Position numbers and translations under genes: made by a program
Notes under the pieces: model-generated
Databases searched by the model: none
Told to the model about the DNA's origin: nothing
What the model saw: the letters and a program-made list of their open reading frames with translations, nothing else
Shown: piece by piece, positions 12,859-20,331 of the stretch
Layout: each line of letters opens with the position of its first letter
How positions within the stretch are numbered: the stretch's first letter is position 1
From: VRUE01 sp963814915
GTDB lineage: Bacteria; Actinomycetota; Thermoleophilia; Solirubrobacterales; 70-9
Direction: 5' to 3'
Assembly (NCBI GenBank): GCA_963814915.1
Contig: CAWFEI010000001.1
Coordinates: 1 to 20,473, forward strand
DNA: 20,473 nucleotides

Positions 12859-14022
12859 TCAGGGGCGTGTGATCGCAGCCTGGAATGAGGAGGTGGTGGC
12901 CGCGGTGGCGCGGACCTCGAGCCGAAGTGCGGCATGGCCGCAGTTCGAGTACGAGAGCCGGGCGCTGCCATCGGGCGCGGTGGTCGAGTGGGCAAGGACG
13001 CGGCCGCCTGCCGGCTCGCGCAACACGATGGTCAGGCTCGCGCCTGCAGATGCCTGGAGAGCGACGGAGACCGGGCCATCGAGGGGGGTCCGCACGGCCT
13101 GCGAATCGACCCAGGGCGAGGCACCGACTGCCTTGCCGGGGCCAATCGCGATTCGAGCCCCTCGGGCCGTGCGCGCGGAGGTGGTTCCGGCCGGATCGGA
13201 GGACCGCGCCGGGGGTGCGGAGACGATGCCGTCCCAGATTTCTTCCACCGGGCCCGCCAGGGGTCGGGTGACGTCGGCGTGGATCTTGGCGAGGGAGGTC
13301 GTCGTCGGGCGCAGCAGTTGCGTGTACTGCCAGCTGACGCCGGCGCCCGGGCGGTTGAGATGGGCATAGGACTGGGCGAACGCCTCCTCGGGGTCCTCCC
13401 AGTAGTGAGCGCCCTGATTGCCGGGAAAGAGGCGGCCGCGACGGGTGAGCTGGCAGACGCGCTCGTAGGTCGCCCAGCGGACCGTGCCGGCCTCAATCGC
13501 GGGCAGGGCGCCGCCTTCGCGGGTGTTGGCGATGTGGTGGCCGTACTCGTGGGCGATCGCGAAGTCGCGCGGCACGCCCGCCACCGGGCGGTCGACGCCG
13601 GAGACGACCATTTCGTCCGCGGAGGGGAAGTAGCAAGCGACCACGGTGGCACCGCACGCGTCGCGGATCTCCGCGGGGGTGGCGACGAAGACGCCGAGCT
13701 CGGCCATCTCCGGGCCATGGTCGAGCGAGCCCAGTATCGCCGCCACCGATTCGACTTCGGCGGCGCCGTAGCTGTCGGAGGAGATCTGGAATTCGTCCGC
13801 CGCGGACGCGTAGCGCTGGGCCGAGCGGCGGACCATCGCCCGCAGCGCGGCCGGCCGCGGCCGCACCGCCGAGTCGAAGGCGCGCGCCGGGTGGCGGGCG
13901 GCGCGGAACGCGTCGCGCAACGGCTCGCGGGTCGCGGCGGGGCTCGCCGGGGCGAGGCCGGTAAGGGTCGCCGCGCTCAGCGCGAGAGCCGCGGCAAGGC
14001 GTGCTGTCGTGCGTCCGTACAC
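12859..14022 (-). CDS. Secreted HEYGHH zinc-metallopeptidase-like protein
   Basis: A 387-residue protein starting with GTG at 14022 (MYGRTTARLAAALALSAATL); no clear ribosome binding site is seen. Residues 1-30 are a signal peptide with a likely cleavage near ASPAA/TRE. The segment FAIAHEYGHHIAN holds an HExxH motif with H158, E159 and H162; E212 or E213 in EDPEEAFAQSYAHL, 50 residues later, is a good candidate for the third zinc ligand (gluzincin-like layout). C123 and C130 could form a disulfide. Residues about 300-387 look like a C-terminal beta-rich domain similar to pre-peptidase C-terminal domains (SVALQASAGASLTIVLREPAG). It is thus an exported protease-like protein of unassigned family; its substrate is unknown. 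It follows the large surface-protein gene on the same strand by 100 bases. Confidence 0.75.
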   Translation of the reverse strand: MYGRTTARLAAALALSAATLTGLAPASPAATREPLRDAFRAARHPARAFDSAVRPRPAALRAMVRRSAQRYASAADEFQISSDSYGAAEVESVAAILGSLDHGPEMAELGVFVATPAEIRDACGATVVACYFPSADEMVVSGVDRPVAGVPRDFAIAHEYGHHIANTREGGALPAIEAGTVRWATYERVCQLTRRGRLFPGNQGAHYWEDPEEAFAQSYAHLNRPGAGVSWQYTQLLRPTTTSLAKIHADVTRPLAGPVEEIWDGIVSAPPARSSDPAGTTSARTARGARIAIGPGKAVGASPWVDSQAVRTPLDGPVSVALQASAGASLTIVLREPAGGRVLAHSTTAPDGSARLSYSNCGHAALRLEVRATAATTSSFQAAITRP

Positions 14023-14056
14023 ATGGACGCATCGGCCGGCGCGCGGCGATCGGGTA

Positions 14057-14086
14057 GGACCGCCCGCCCATCTGGACGGACGGTCC
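14057..14086 (-). terminator. Strong hairpin after the surface-protein gene
   Basis: On the minus strand GGACCGTCCGTCCA pairs with TGGGCGGGCGGTCC over 14 positions, two of them G-U pairs that form only in minus-strand RNA, with a two-base turn. It lies 36 bases past the stop at 14123 and 34 bases before the metallopeptidase start. No U-run follows. It is probably a terminator or an RNA-stabilising hairpin; it could also sit in the leader of the metallopeptidase mRNA. Confidence 0.45.
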
Positions 14087-14122
14087 CCCCACTACTGAGG
14101 AGGCTGCAGGCCCCCTCTCAGC

Positions 14123-14860
14123 TCACTTCAGGCGAATCAGGCGACGTCCGAAGACGGGAGAGCCGGACGTCTGCGCGGTGCGGCTGAACAGCCGCGCCTT
14201 GACCGCGTGATGGTGGCGCCGCGCGATTGCGACCTTGCGCAGCAGCTTGCGCCTGAGGCGCACGCGCACCACGACCGTCTTGCCGCGGGCGATCGAGTAG
14301 ACCGTCTTCTGCGCCGTGCCACCGGCCCGCAGCACCAGCGTGCCGATGCAACGGTTGGCGGCCGTGCCGGCGCAGCGCAGCTTCACCGGCGCCCTGCCCT
14401 TGTGGACACGCGCAACCGGCCGCCCGAAGGCGACGGCCATCTTGCGTTTCAGGGCCAGCGACGAGTTCCTGCCGTTCTTTCCATCCTTGCCGTCGTGGCC
14501 ATCCTTGCCGTCGTGGCCATCCTTGCCGTTATTACCGTCGTGGCCGGAGGAGCCTTCCGGGCCCTGGGGTCCTTCGGGGCCGGTTTCGCCCTGGGGGCCT
14601 TCGTCACCCTGTTCGCCCTGCGGTCCTTCGGGACCAGGGTCACCTTGCGGGCCTTCGGGACCAGGGTCACCTTGCGGGCCTTCGGGGCCGGGGTCACCTT
14701 GCGGGCCTTCATCGCCCGGTTCGCCCTGGGGTCCTTCGGGGCCGGTTCGCCCTGGGGGCCTTCGCACCCGTTCGCCCTGCGGTCCTTCGGGACCAGGGTC
14801 ACCTTGCGGGCCTTCGGGGCCGGGGTCACCTTGCGGGCCTTCATCGCCCGGTTCGCCTTC
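14123..14860 (-). CDS. Out-of-frame 3' part of the surface-protein gene: collagen-like stalk and C-terminal domain
   Basis: This open frame continues the collagen-like sequence that the upstream frame begins, but is shifted by one base, so it has no start codon of its own. It encodes most of about 47 Gly-X-Y triplets: an acidic block of GPE, GPQ, GDP, GEP and GDE units, then a GKD/GHD block (ending at 14465), followed by a 113-residue C-terminal domain with VKLRCAGTAANRCIGTLVLR and a basic RVRLRRKLLRKVAIARR stretch, resembling small beta-rich domains found at the ends of actinobacterial secreted proteins. No LPXTG motif or membrane helix is present. A run RVRRPPGR breaks the Gly-X-Y rule near 14744-14770. 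Removing one base near 14861 joins it to the upstream frame, giving one protein of about 1611 residues from the TTG start. Confidence 0.8.
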   Translation of the reverse strand, partial: EGEPGDEGPQGDPGPEGPQGDPGPEGPQGERVRRPPGRTGPEGPQGEPGDEGPQGDPGPEGPQGDPGPEGPQGDPGPEGPQGEQGDEGPQGETGPEGPQGPEGSSGHDGNNGKDGHDGKDGHDGKDGKNGRNSSLALKRKMAVAFGRPVARVHKGRAPVKLRCAGTAANRCIGTLVLRAGGTAQKTVYSIARGKTVVVRVRLRRKLLRKVAIARRHHHAVKARLFSRTAQTSGSPVFGRRLIRLK

Positions 14861-14893
14861 CGGGTCCTTCAGGGCCTTCGGGTCCTTCAGGTG
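14465..14893 (-). repeat. Gly-X-Y (collagen-like) coding repeats
   Basis: Short tandem units of 9, 18 and 27 bases encode Gly-X-Y triplets. A 74-base stretch at 14652-14725 recurs exactly at 14784-14857. An 18-base unit encoding GHDGKD-type pairs occurs at 14485-14502 and 14503-14520, with a degenerate third copy after it. Such repeats favour slippage and unequal recombination and are hard to assemble; the indels described for this gene fall here. Confidence 0.9.
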
Positions 14894-17800
14894 GTTCGAC
14901 GATCTCGACCGCGGCGTGCACGGTCTCGCCGTCCAGCGCTGCCGTGACGTCCGCGGTGCCCAGGGTCGAGCCGGCGCTGAGCACGCTCCAGGCGCGCCCG
15001 TCGACGGTGGCGTCGCTTGCCGGCGCGACGCTTCCCAGGTCCGTCGCAAAGGCGACGGGGGTGTTGTCGGGGAAACCGCTACCCGCGACAGACCCGTTCG
15101 AGTCGTGGGTCAGATCCGCGCGCAGCTGCGACTGACCCAGTTCCTTGTAGATCGTCGACGGGGTCGCCGCCAGGCCGAGGACCAGCCAGGGCGAGGAATC
15201 GACCGAGCCGGGCACTTCCTCGGCGATCGTGTCGCATCCCGGTTCGCCAGGACCCTCGTTGCAGCCCCACCAGTTGTCCTCGGCGTCGACCGAACCGACG
15301 CCGCCGAGGCCTCCGGTGCCGGCGCCGGCGTTGTCGAGCCCGACCGCGTTGCCGACGATGCGGTTGAAATGGGTAACCACGCGCGGGTCGCCAGTGGTGC
15401 TGTCGTCACGCAACGGGGCGATCCCCGCCACGCTGGCGCCGGTGATCGTGTTGCCGCTCAGCGTCAGCTTCGGGTTCGAGTCCGGCGAGCCCGCCCAGGA
15501 AACCGGGGCGACGCCGAGCCGCCCGCCCTCGATCAGGTTGCCGTGCGCCTGCATCGTCCCCGAGTCGAAGTAGATCCCCTCGTAGCGGTTGTCGCTGAGG
15601 CGGTTCCCGGCGACGTCATGGACGCCCCCTCCCGAGCTGTCGGAGATGCCGCTGTCACTGGCGGAGATCTCGTTGCCCAGCACTTCTGTCCCGTCGGCAG
15701 CCGCGTAGAGCAGCACGCCGGCCGCCTGTTCGTCGGAGATCGGATCCGGGCCGCAGGAAGCTGCTTCGCACTCCGCTCCGTCGAGCGTGTTGCCACGCAC
15801 GGTCCCGCCGGCGCCGAACCCGATCTGAACCAGGTTTTGAGCGATCGGCGCCGGCCCCGCTCCCTGCACGACGTTGTCGGAGATCGTCGCGTCGAGGCCG
15901 GCTTCGTTGCCGGTGATCCCGTTCTTCTGGAAGCCGCTGACCGCGCTGCGGGTGACGGTCCAGGTGCGCGAGACGTGATCGCGGTTGAGGTTGTAGATGC
16001 CGAGCCCGTTCTGACAGCCGTTGAGCGGTTCGGCGCGGATGTCCGTGACCTCGACGCCGCTTATCGTCCCGCCGGCGTCGAAATAGGCGATCCCGTAGAA
16101 GCTCGGCGAGCAGCTACCGGCGCCGTGCCCGTCGACCGTGAGGTCGCGGATGCTCACCGGAGCACCATGGGCAAAGACGATCGGCCGCCTGTCGCTGCCG
16201 CCTCCGACCAGGGCGCCGAAGTTGTTCGCCATCGAGGCGATCGGCGGTGAGCTGATCGTGGTCAGGCCCTCGCCGGCGCCCCGCAGGGTCAGCGACTTCG
16301 GGATGTCGACCTGTTCGGTGTAGGTGCCGGCGCAGACGAGGATCGTCGCTTTCGCCGGAACCGCGTCTACCGCTTCCTGAATCGTTTCGTAATCCGGGTG
16401 TTCGCAGTCGGCGCCGCCGGGGCCGGGCCCGACGGTGTCGTCGTTGACCACATAGCCGGAGTCGCCGATATGGACGTTCAGAGTGACGGTCTGGTTGTCG
16501 ACCGTCGTGCTGACGTGGGCACCACCGGGCCCGGGGCCACCGGTGAGCGTGCTCGAGGACTGGCCAGCCGCCGTCGGATCCGACGGCGGTGCGATCGAGC
16601 CGTAGTTGGTCGCGAACGCGGCCGGCACACCGTCCGGGAACTGCGTCCCCGCAAGCGCGCCGTTCGAGTTATGGGTCAGGTCGGCGGTGATCGCCGATTC
16701 TTCGCCGCCTTCGATGCTCGGCGGTTCGGCAGAGATGCCGAGCACCAGCCACGGGTCGACGTCCGCCGGCCCGGAGGCGGTGCCGCAGGCGGGGTCGCCG
16801 GGGCCGGCGTTGCAGCCCCACCAATTGTTCTCGAAGTCGCCGACCGTGCCGGGCTCCGATTCGATCGCGGTGGTGTTGTTGACCACGCGGTTGAAGGACC
16901 CTGAGGCGGTGAGGTCGGCGCCTTCGCGCTCGCCGAGGTGGATCCCTTCGTCGAAGTTGCGAATCGTGTTCGCCGTCAGCGTCACGTCGTTGTCCGTTTC
17001 GCCGTAGCCGAACGTCGTCGTGTCGAGCCAGGCACCGGTCGTCGTGCCTTCGGAGACCGTGGCCCCCGTGCCGTCGACTTCGTTGTGGACGAAGCTCGGC
17101 GTCACCGGCGAGCCGGACGGGAACTTGCCGCCGAAGGCGCCGAGGCCGACCGCGCAGCCGCTGACCGTGTTGTCGTGGACGCTGGGCGCTATGTAGGGGA
17201 CGAAGACCCAGACGCCGTAGCCGTCTTCCTTGCATCCGCTGACCGAGTTGCCGGCGATCTCGTCGGCCGAGCCACCGCCGTCGCCTGCGTTGTCGGTGTG
17301 CAGGCCGCTGCCCGAGTCGATAATCGTGTTGCCGGTCATCGTCGTGCCGCGCGAGTGGTTGGCGGCGATCCCGTCGTTCGCATCGACGACGGTGTTGTTC
17401 GTCATCGAGCCGGAGCCGGCGTAGTTCAAGATCGCCAGGGAGTATGGGTCGGAGGCGACGTGTTCGACCGTGTCGTGGTCGAAGGAGAAGGTGCCGCCGC
17501 TGGAGGCGTAGATCCCGCGGAGGTAGACGTTACGCACCGTGGTGTGGTTGACGTCTAGATTATTGAATGCCGGACCGAGCGTGTGGTCGGTGACGATCCC
17601 GATCCGCGCCTCGATCGTCCCAGACCCGTTGATGTCCGGGCTGTCGCCGTCGACAGTCAGGTGTTCAATCGTCACCCCGCTCGACTGGACGAGGAGGACG
17701 TTGCTCGAGCCCGCGCAGATCGAGCTCGGTCCGGGACAGGTCGGCCCGTCGATCGACGGGTAGACGACCGATTCGTCGTCGACGCCGCGGATCGTCAGGC

Positions 17801-18959
17801 TCTTGGCGAGGCTGACGTTTTCCTTGTAGGCACCGGCGCAGACGAGGATCGTCGAGCCGGGGGCGACGGCCGAGGCGGCCGACTGGATCGTCGTGAAGTC
17901 GGGGTGTTCGCAGTCGGAGCCCGCGGGGCCGGGGCCGGCCGTGTCGTCGTTGACGGTCACGGTCTCAGGCGCCGGTTCGGCGCTCCACAGCGAAACGTGA
18001 TCGAGCAGATAGCCCCTATCCAAATCGCCGGGGTATTCGTTGACCGAGCCGCCCTGCCGGAAGATCAGCGTCTTGATCTCGGGGACGACGTTGCCGTTGC
18101 CGGCCTGCTCCGGGTCGTTGCGGTAGTAATCCTCCCAGCTGGTGCCGGTGTGGACGAGCGAGCCGTCGATGAAGATCCTCACCACGTCGTTCGCCGGGCC
18201 GGGGACCAAGTCAATCGAGAAGCGGACGGTGTGCGCCGTGCCCTGCGCAAGCGTCGCGATGTCGGTCTCGTTGAATTCAGCCGTTTCCCCGAACGCGTGA
18301 TCGGTGACGTCGTCGAAGAAGACATGGACCCCGTCAGCGAGGTCGTCGAAGCGGAGAAAGCTCATCCTCGAGCCGAGTCCGTCGTCGGGGCTGACCGAGA
18401 GGCTGGCGAATTCACCCGCCCCACCTTCCTGCTGCGTGGCCTCCGCCGTGCCGATCTCGAAGCTGCTCTCGAAATGCGTCACGGGGCCGGCCTCGTCGGC
18501 CGCCTGGCTCAGTTTGGGCGCGAAGGGCTGGTCGCCGAAGCTGCCGCTGATCACCGCGTTGGAGATCCGCAGGGCCTTGGTCCCGAAGCCATAGCCGGAA
18601 GCGGCCGGAAAGAGCGAGACGTCGGCGACTTCGGCGTCGAACGGTTTCGTGTTGGACCAGCCTTCCTGCCCGTCGATGTTGCCCAGCGAGTAGGCCTCAA
18701 ATCCAATCGGGCCGATGCTGTCGGCGCGGGCGGCCGAAGCCAGAGCGAGTGCGGCCAGAAGGGCGACGATCACCACTCCACAGGCCCGGCGGTAGAGGTT
18801 CGGCCCGATCAGGGCCTCCTGCGATTGCGTCTTGCCACCTGAGTTCGAGCGCACAGCGATCTCCCTTCGTGCATCTGACTGGATCAGGCGCAGAACGCTC
18901 GAAGCGGCCCCCGCCAACCTGCGGCGGCGCACGCTATGGCGGCCGTCTACGGGAATCAA
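14841..18959 (-). CDS. Large secreted beta-helix/Ig-like protein, 5' part (frame closed early in the collagen-like stalk)
   Basis: A 1372-residue frame. Two starts compete: TTG at 18959 with GAGGAGG six bases upstream, and GTG at 18854 with GGGAG six bases upstream. The GTG gives a conventional signal peptide (hydrophobic GVVIVALLAALALASAARA, cleavage before DSIGP). Numbering from TTG: residues 80-330 form a lectin/LamG-like beta region (VVRIFIDGSLVHTG). Two tandem modules follow, about 336-829 and 837-1352. Each starts VNDDT-GPGP-DCEHPD, has TIQ and ILVCAGxY and KSLTxRG, continues as a parallel beta-helix rich in NNTV and GNTI turns, passes ENNWWGCN or EDNWWGCN with PWLVLG, and ends in an Ig-like domain (LTHNSNG, FPDG, AFAT). 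It closes as PPEGPEGPEGP, the start of a collagen-like stalk, then a premature TGA. Likely an extracellular adhesin or polysaccharide-binding protein; no enzyme residues are assigned. Confidence 0.85.
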   Translation of the reverse strand: MIPVDGRHSVRRRRLAGAASSVLRLIQSDARREIAVRSNSGGKTQSQEALIGPNLYRRACGVVIVALLAALALASAARADSIGPIGFEAYSLGNIDGQEGWSNTKPFDAEVADVSLFPAASGYGFGTKALRISNAVISGSFGDQPFAPKLSQAADEAGPVTHFESSFEIGTAEATQQEGGAGEFASLSVSPDDGLGSRMSFLRFDDLADGVHVFFDDVTDHAFGETAEFNETDIATLAQGTAHTVRFSIDLVPGPANDVVRIFIDGSLVHTGTSWEDYYRNDPEQAGNGNVVPEIKTLIFRQGGSVNEYPGDLDRGYLLDHVSLWSAEPAPETVTVNDDTAGPGPAGSDCEHPDFTTIQSAASAVAPGSTILVCAGAYKENVSLAKSLTIRGVDDESVVYPSIDGPTCPGPSSICAGSSNVLLVQSSGVTIEHLTVDGDSPDINGSGTIEARIGIVTDHTLGPAFNNLDVNHTTVRNVYLRGIYASSGGTFSFDHDTVEHVASDPYSLAILNYAGSGSMTNNTVVDANDGIAANHSRGTTMTGNTIIDSGSGLHTDNAGDGGGSADEIAGNSVSGCKEDGYGVWVFVPYIAPSVHDNTVSGCAVGLGAFGGKFPSGSPVTPSFVHNEVDGTGATVSEGTTTGAWLDTTTFGYGETDNDVTLTANTIRNFDEGIHLGEREGADLTASGSFNRVVNNTTAIESEPGTVGDFENNWWGCNAGPGDPACGTASGPADVDPWLVLGISAEPPSIEGGEESAITADLTHNSNGALAGTQFPDGVPAAFATNYGSIAPPSDPTAAGQSSSTLTGGPGPGGAHVSTTVDNQTVTLNVHIGDSGYVVNDDTVGPGPGGADCEHPDYETIQEAVDAVPAKATILVCAGTYTEQVDIPKSLTLRGAGEGLTTISSPPIASMANNFGALVGGGSDRRPIVFAHGAPVSIRDLTVDGHGAGSCSPSFYGIAYFDAGGTISGVEVTDIRAEPLNGCQNGLGIYNLNRDHVSRTWTVTRSAVSGFQKNGITGNEAGLDATISDNVVQGAGPAPIAQNLVQIGFGAGGTVRGNTLDGAECEAASCGPDPISDEQAAGVLLYAAADGTEVLGNEISASDSGISDSSGGGVHDVAGNRLSDNRYEGIYFDSGTMQAHGNLIEGGRLGVAPVSWAGSPDSNPKLTLSGNTITGASVAGIAPLRDDSTTGDPRVVTHFNRIVGNAVGLDNAGAGTGGLGGVGSVDAEDNWWGCNEGPGEPGCDTIAEEVPGSVDSSPWLVLGLAATPSTIYKELGQSQLRADLTHDSNGSVAGSGFPDNTPVAFATDLGSVAPASDATVDGRAWSVLSAGSTLGTADVTAALDGETVHAAVEIVEPPEGPEGPEGPGRRTGR

Positions 18960-19093
18960 GTAAGTCCTCCTCGATTATCCGTCCAACCTCGCACTAAAAA
19001 TTCAAGTTTTGGCCGGATGACCGACAGCGCGGCGGCCCGATTGGGCGAAAAAGCCCAGACCGAGCGAGCAGATCAGACCGCTTTTCGCTGAAC
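18960..19093 (-). promoter_or_regulatory. Intergenic region before the surface-protein gene
   Basis: This gap lies between the acyl-CoA dehydrogenase stop and the surface-protein gene, both on the minus strand. It holds the GAGGAGG ribosome binding site (18966-18972), an AT-rich stretch TTGAATTTTTAG that may belong to a promoter, and a small stem TGGGC/GCCCA with loop TTTTTC at 19042-19057. None matches promoter or terminator consensus well enough to be firm. Confidence 0.35.
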
Positions 19094-20236
19094 TCAGAGG
19101 CCGAGCGTTTTGGCGATGATCGTGCGCTGGATCTCCGACGTGCCGCCGTAGATGGTCGAGACCATCGTCGCGCGCACGAGGCGCTCCATGTCGTACTCGG
19201 AGGAGTAGCCGTAGCCGCCCATCAGCTGCATGCCCTCGACCGCGACGCGTTTGGCGACCTCGGTCACGTGCAGCTTGACCATCGAGGCCTCGCGGGGCAG
19301 CATCCGGCCCGGGTCCTCGTCGGTCAGGCCGGCGACCCAGCGGGTCATCAGGCGGGCCGACTCGATCTCCGTCGCCATGTCGGCGAGGCGGTGCTGGAGC
19401 GCCTGGAAGGAGCCGATCGGGCGGCCGAACTGCTTGCGCTCCTTGACGTAGGCGAGCGCGTCGTCGAAGGCGCGCTGGGCGATGCCGAGCATCGTCGCGG
19501 CGAGGATCAGGCGCTCGACGTTGAGCCCGGCCATCAGCTGGGTCCAGGCCTGGTCGACCTCGCCGAGCAGGGCGTCGGCGGGCGCCTCGACGTCGCTCAG
19601 GTAGAGCGTGTTGGTCTCGGTCCCCCCCATCGTCTCGATCGGGACGATCTCGAGGCCCTCGGTCTGACGCGGCAGCCAGATCATCGAGAGGCCCTCGTGC
19701 TTGGACTCGCCCTTGGTCGTGCGGCAGACGACGAGGATGTGGTCGGCGATGTGGGCGTTGGAGATGAAGACCTTCTGCCCGTTGAGGACGAAGCCGCCGT
19801 CGACCCGCTCGGCCGAGGTGGTCAGCGAGCCGACGTCGGAGCCGGCCTCGGGCTCGGTCATCGCGATCGCCTCGACCGCACCGGCGGCGATGCCGCCGAG
19901 GATCTCGCGCTTCTGCTCCTCGGTGCCGAAGCGCTGCGTCGCGCCGGCGACGATCAGGGTCGTCGCGTAGCCGCCGATCGGGGCGAGCCCGCGCGAGGTC
20001 TCCTCCATGAACAGGCAGGCGTCGAGCATCGAGCCGTCCGAGCCGCCGTAGGCCTCGGGGATCGTCACGCCGAGCCAGCCCAGCTCCGCCATCTGCTTGT
20101 AGATGTCGAAGTTGTGGTGCAGCTTGTGGCCCTCGGTGAGCTTCTCGCGCTGCTCCTGGGTGCCGCACTCGCGCGCGCAGAAGTCGCGGATCGCGGCGAC
20201 GAAGTCGTTCTGCTCGTCGGTCAGGGAGAAGTCCAT
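19094..20236 (-). CDS. Acyl-CoA dehydrogenase (isovaleryl/long-chain-type active site)
   Basis: FAD-dependent enzyme that introduces the alpha,beta double bond in acyl-CoA thioesters, passing electrons to ETF; 380 residues, normal length, cytoplasmic. The start ATG at 20236 gives MDFSLTDEQNDFVAAIRDF. The N-terminal helical domain has TIPEAYGGSD; the middle beta domain has AMTEPEAGSDVGSL and LNGQKVFISNA; the C-terminal domain has RKQFGRPIGSFQALQHRLAD and ends YGGTSEIQRTIIAKTLGL. The usual catalytic Glu of YEGT is Gly364 here; E241 in AGLNVERLILAA occupies the alternative base position known from isovaleryl-CoA dehydrogenase. It may therefore act on branched or long acyl chains; the substrate is not certain. 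It begins 23 bases after the tRNA-Thr 3' end without a visible ribosome binding site. Confidence 0.96.
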   Translation of the reverse strand: MDFSLTDEQNDFVAAIRDFCARECGTQEQREKLTEGHKLHHNFDIYKQMAELGWLGVTIPEAYGGSDGSMLDACLFMEETSRGLAPIGGYATTLIVAGATQRFGTEEQKREILGGIAAGAVEAIAMTEPEAGSDVGSLTTSAERVDGGFVLNGQKVFISNAHIADHILVVCRTTKGESKHEGLSMIWLPRQTEGLEIVPIETMGGTETNTLYLSDVEAPADALLGEVDQAWTQLMAGLNVERLILAATMLGIAQRAFDDALAYVKERKQFGRPIGSFQALQHRLADMATEIESARLMTRWVAGLTDEDPGRMLPREASMVKLHVTEVAKRVAVEGMQLMGGYGYSSEYDMERLVRATMVSTIYGGTSEIQRTIIAKTLGL

Positions 20237-20259
20237 ACGGCCGGGAGGCTATCGATCAA

Positions 20260-20331
20260 GCCCGGGACGAGACTCGAACTCGTGACCCCATCCTTACCAT
20301 GGATGTGCTCTACCAACTGAGCTACCCGGGC
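20260..20331 (-). tRNA. tRNA-Thr (anticodon GGT)
   Basis: A 72-base minus-strand gene folding as a full cloverleaf: acceptor stem GCCCGGG/CCCGGGC, D stem GCTC/GAGC with AGTTGGTA loop, anticodon stem CATCC/GGATG with loop ATGGTAA (anticodon GGT, reading ACC and ACT), and T stem ACGAG/CTCGT with loop TTCGAGT. The 3' CCA is not encoded (TTG follows), so it must be added by the CCA enzyme. The acyl-CoA dehydrogenase gene follows on the same strand. Confidence 0.97.

Noticed and set aside
14465..14893. Repeat array as a CRISPR
   Set aside because: Units are 9, 18 and 27 bases in codon phase with no unique spacers, and they encode Gly-X-Y triplets.
14960..15049. Independent start for the collagen-like frame at 15049
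   Set aside because: The first residues of that frame overlap the well-supported Ig-like domain in another frame and have no signal peptide; the frame only becomes meaningful after the indel near 14861.
14316..16250. Plus-strand frame with Pro/Ser/Gly-rich repeats opposite the surface protein
   Set aside because: The Gly-Pro-Ser repeats are the complement of the Gly-X-Y codons on the minus strand. The minus strand has the signal peptide, duplicated modules and landmarks.
17583..18842. Plus-strand frame opposite the N-terminal part of the surface protein
   Set aside because: Composition typical of an antisense frame (Val/Asp/Arg-rich) and no recognisable domain.
20260..20331. tRNA-Thr as an integration site with a repeated 3' end
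   Set aside because: No second copy of the tRNA 3' segment was found near rpmG or elsewhere in the window, and no integrase gene is present.
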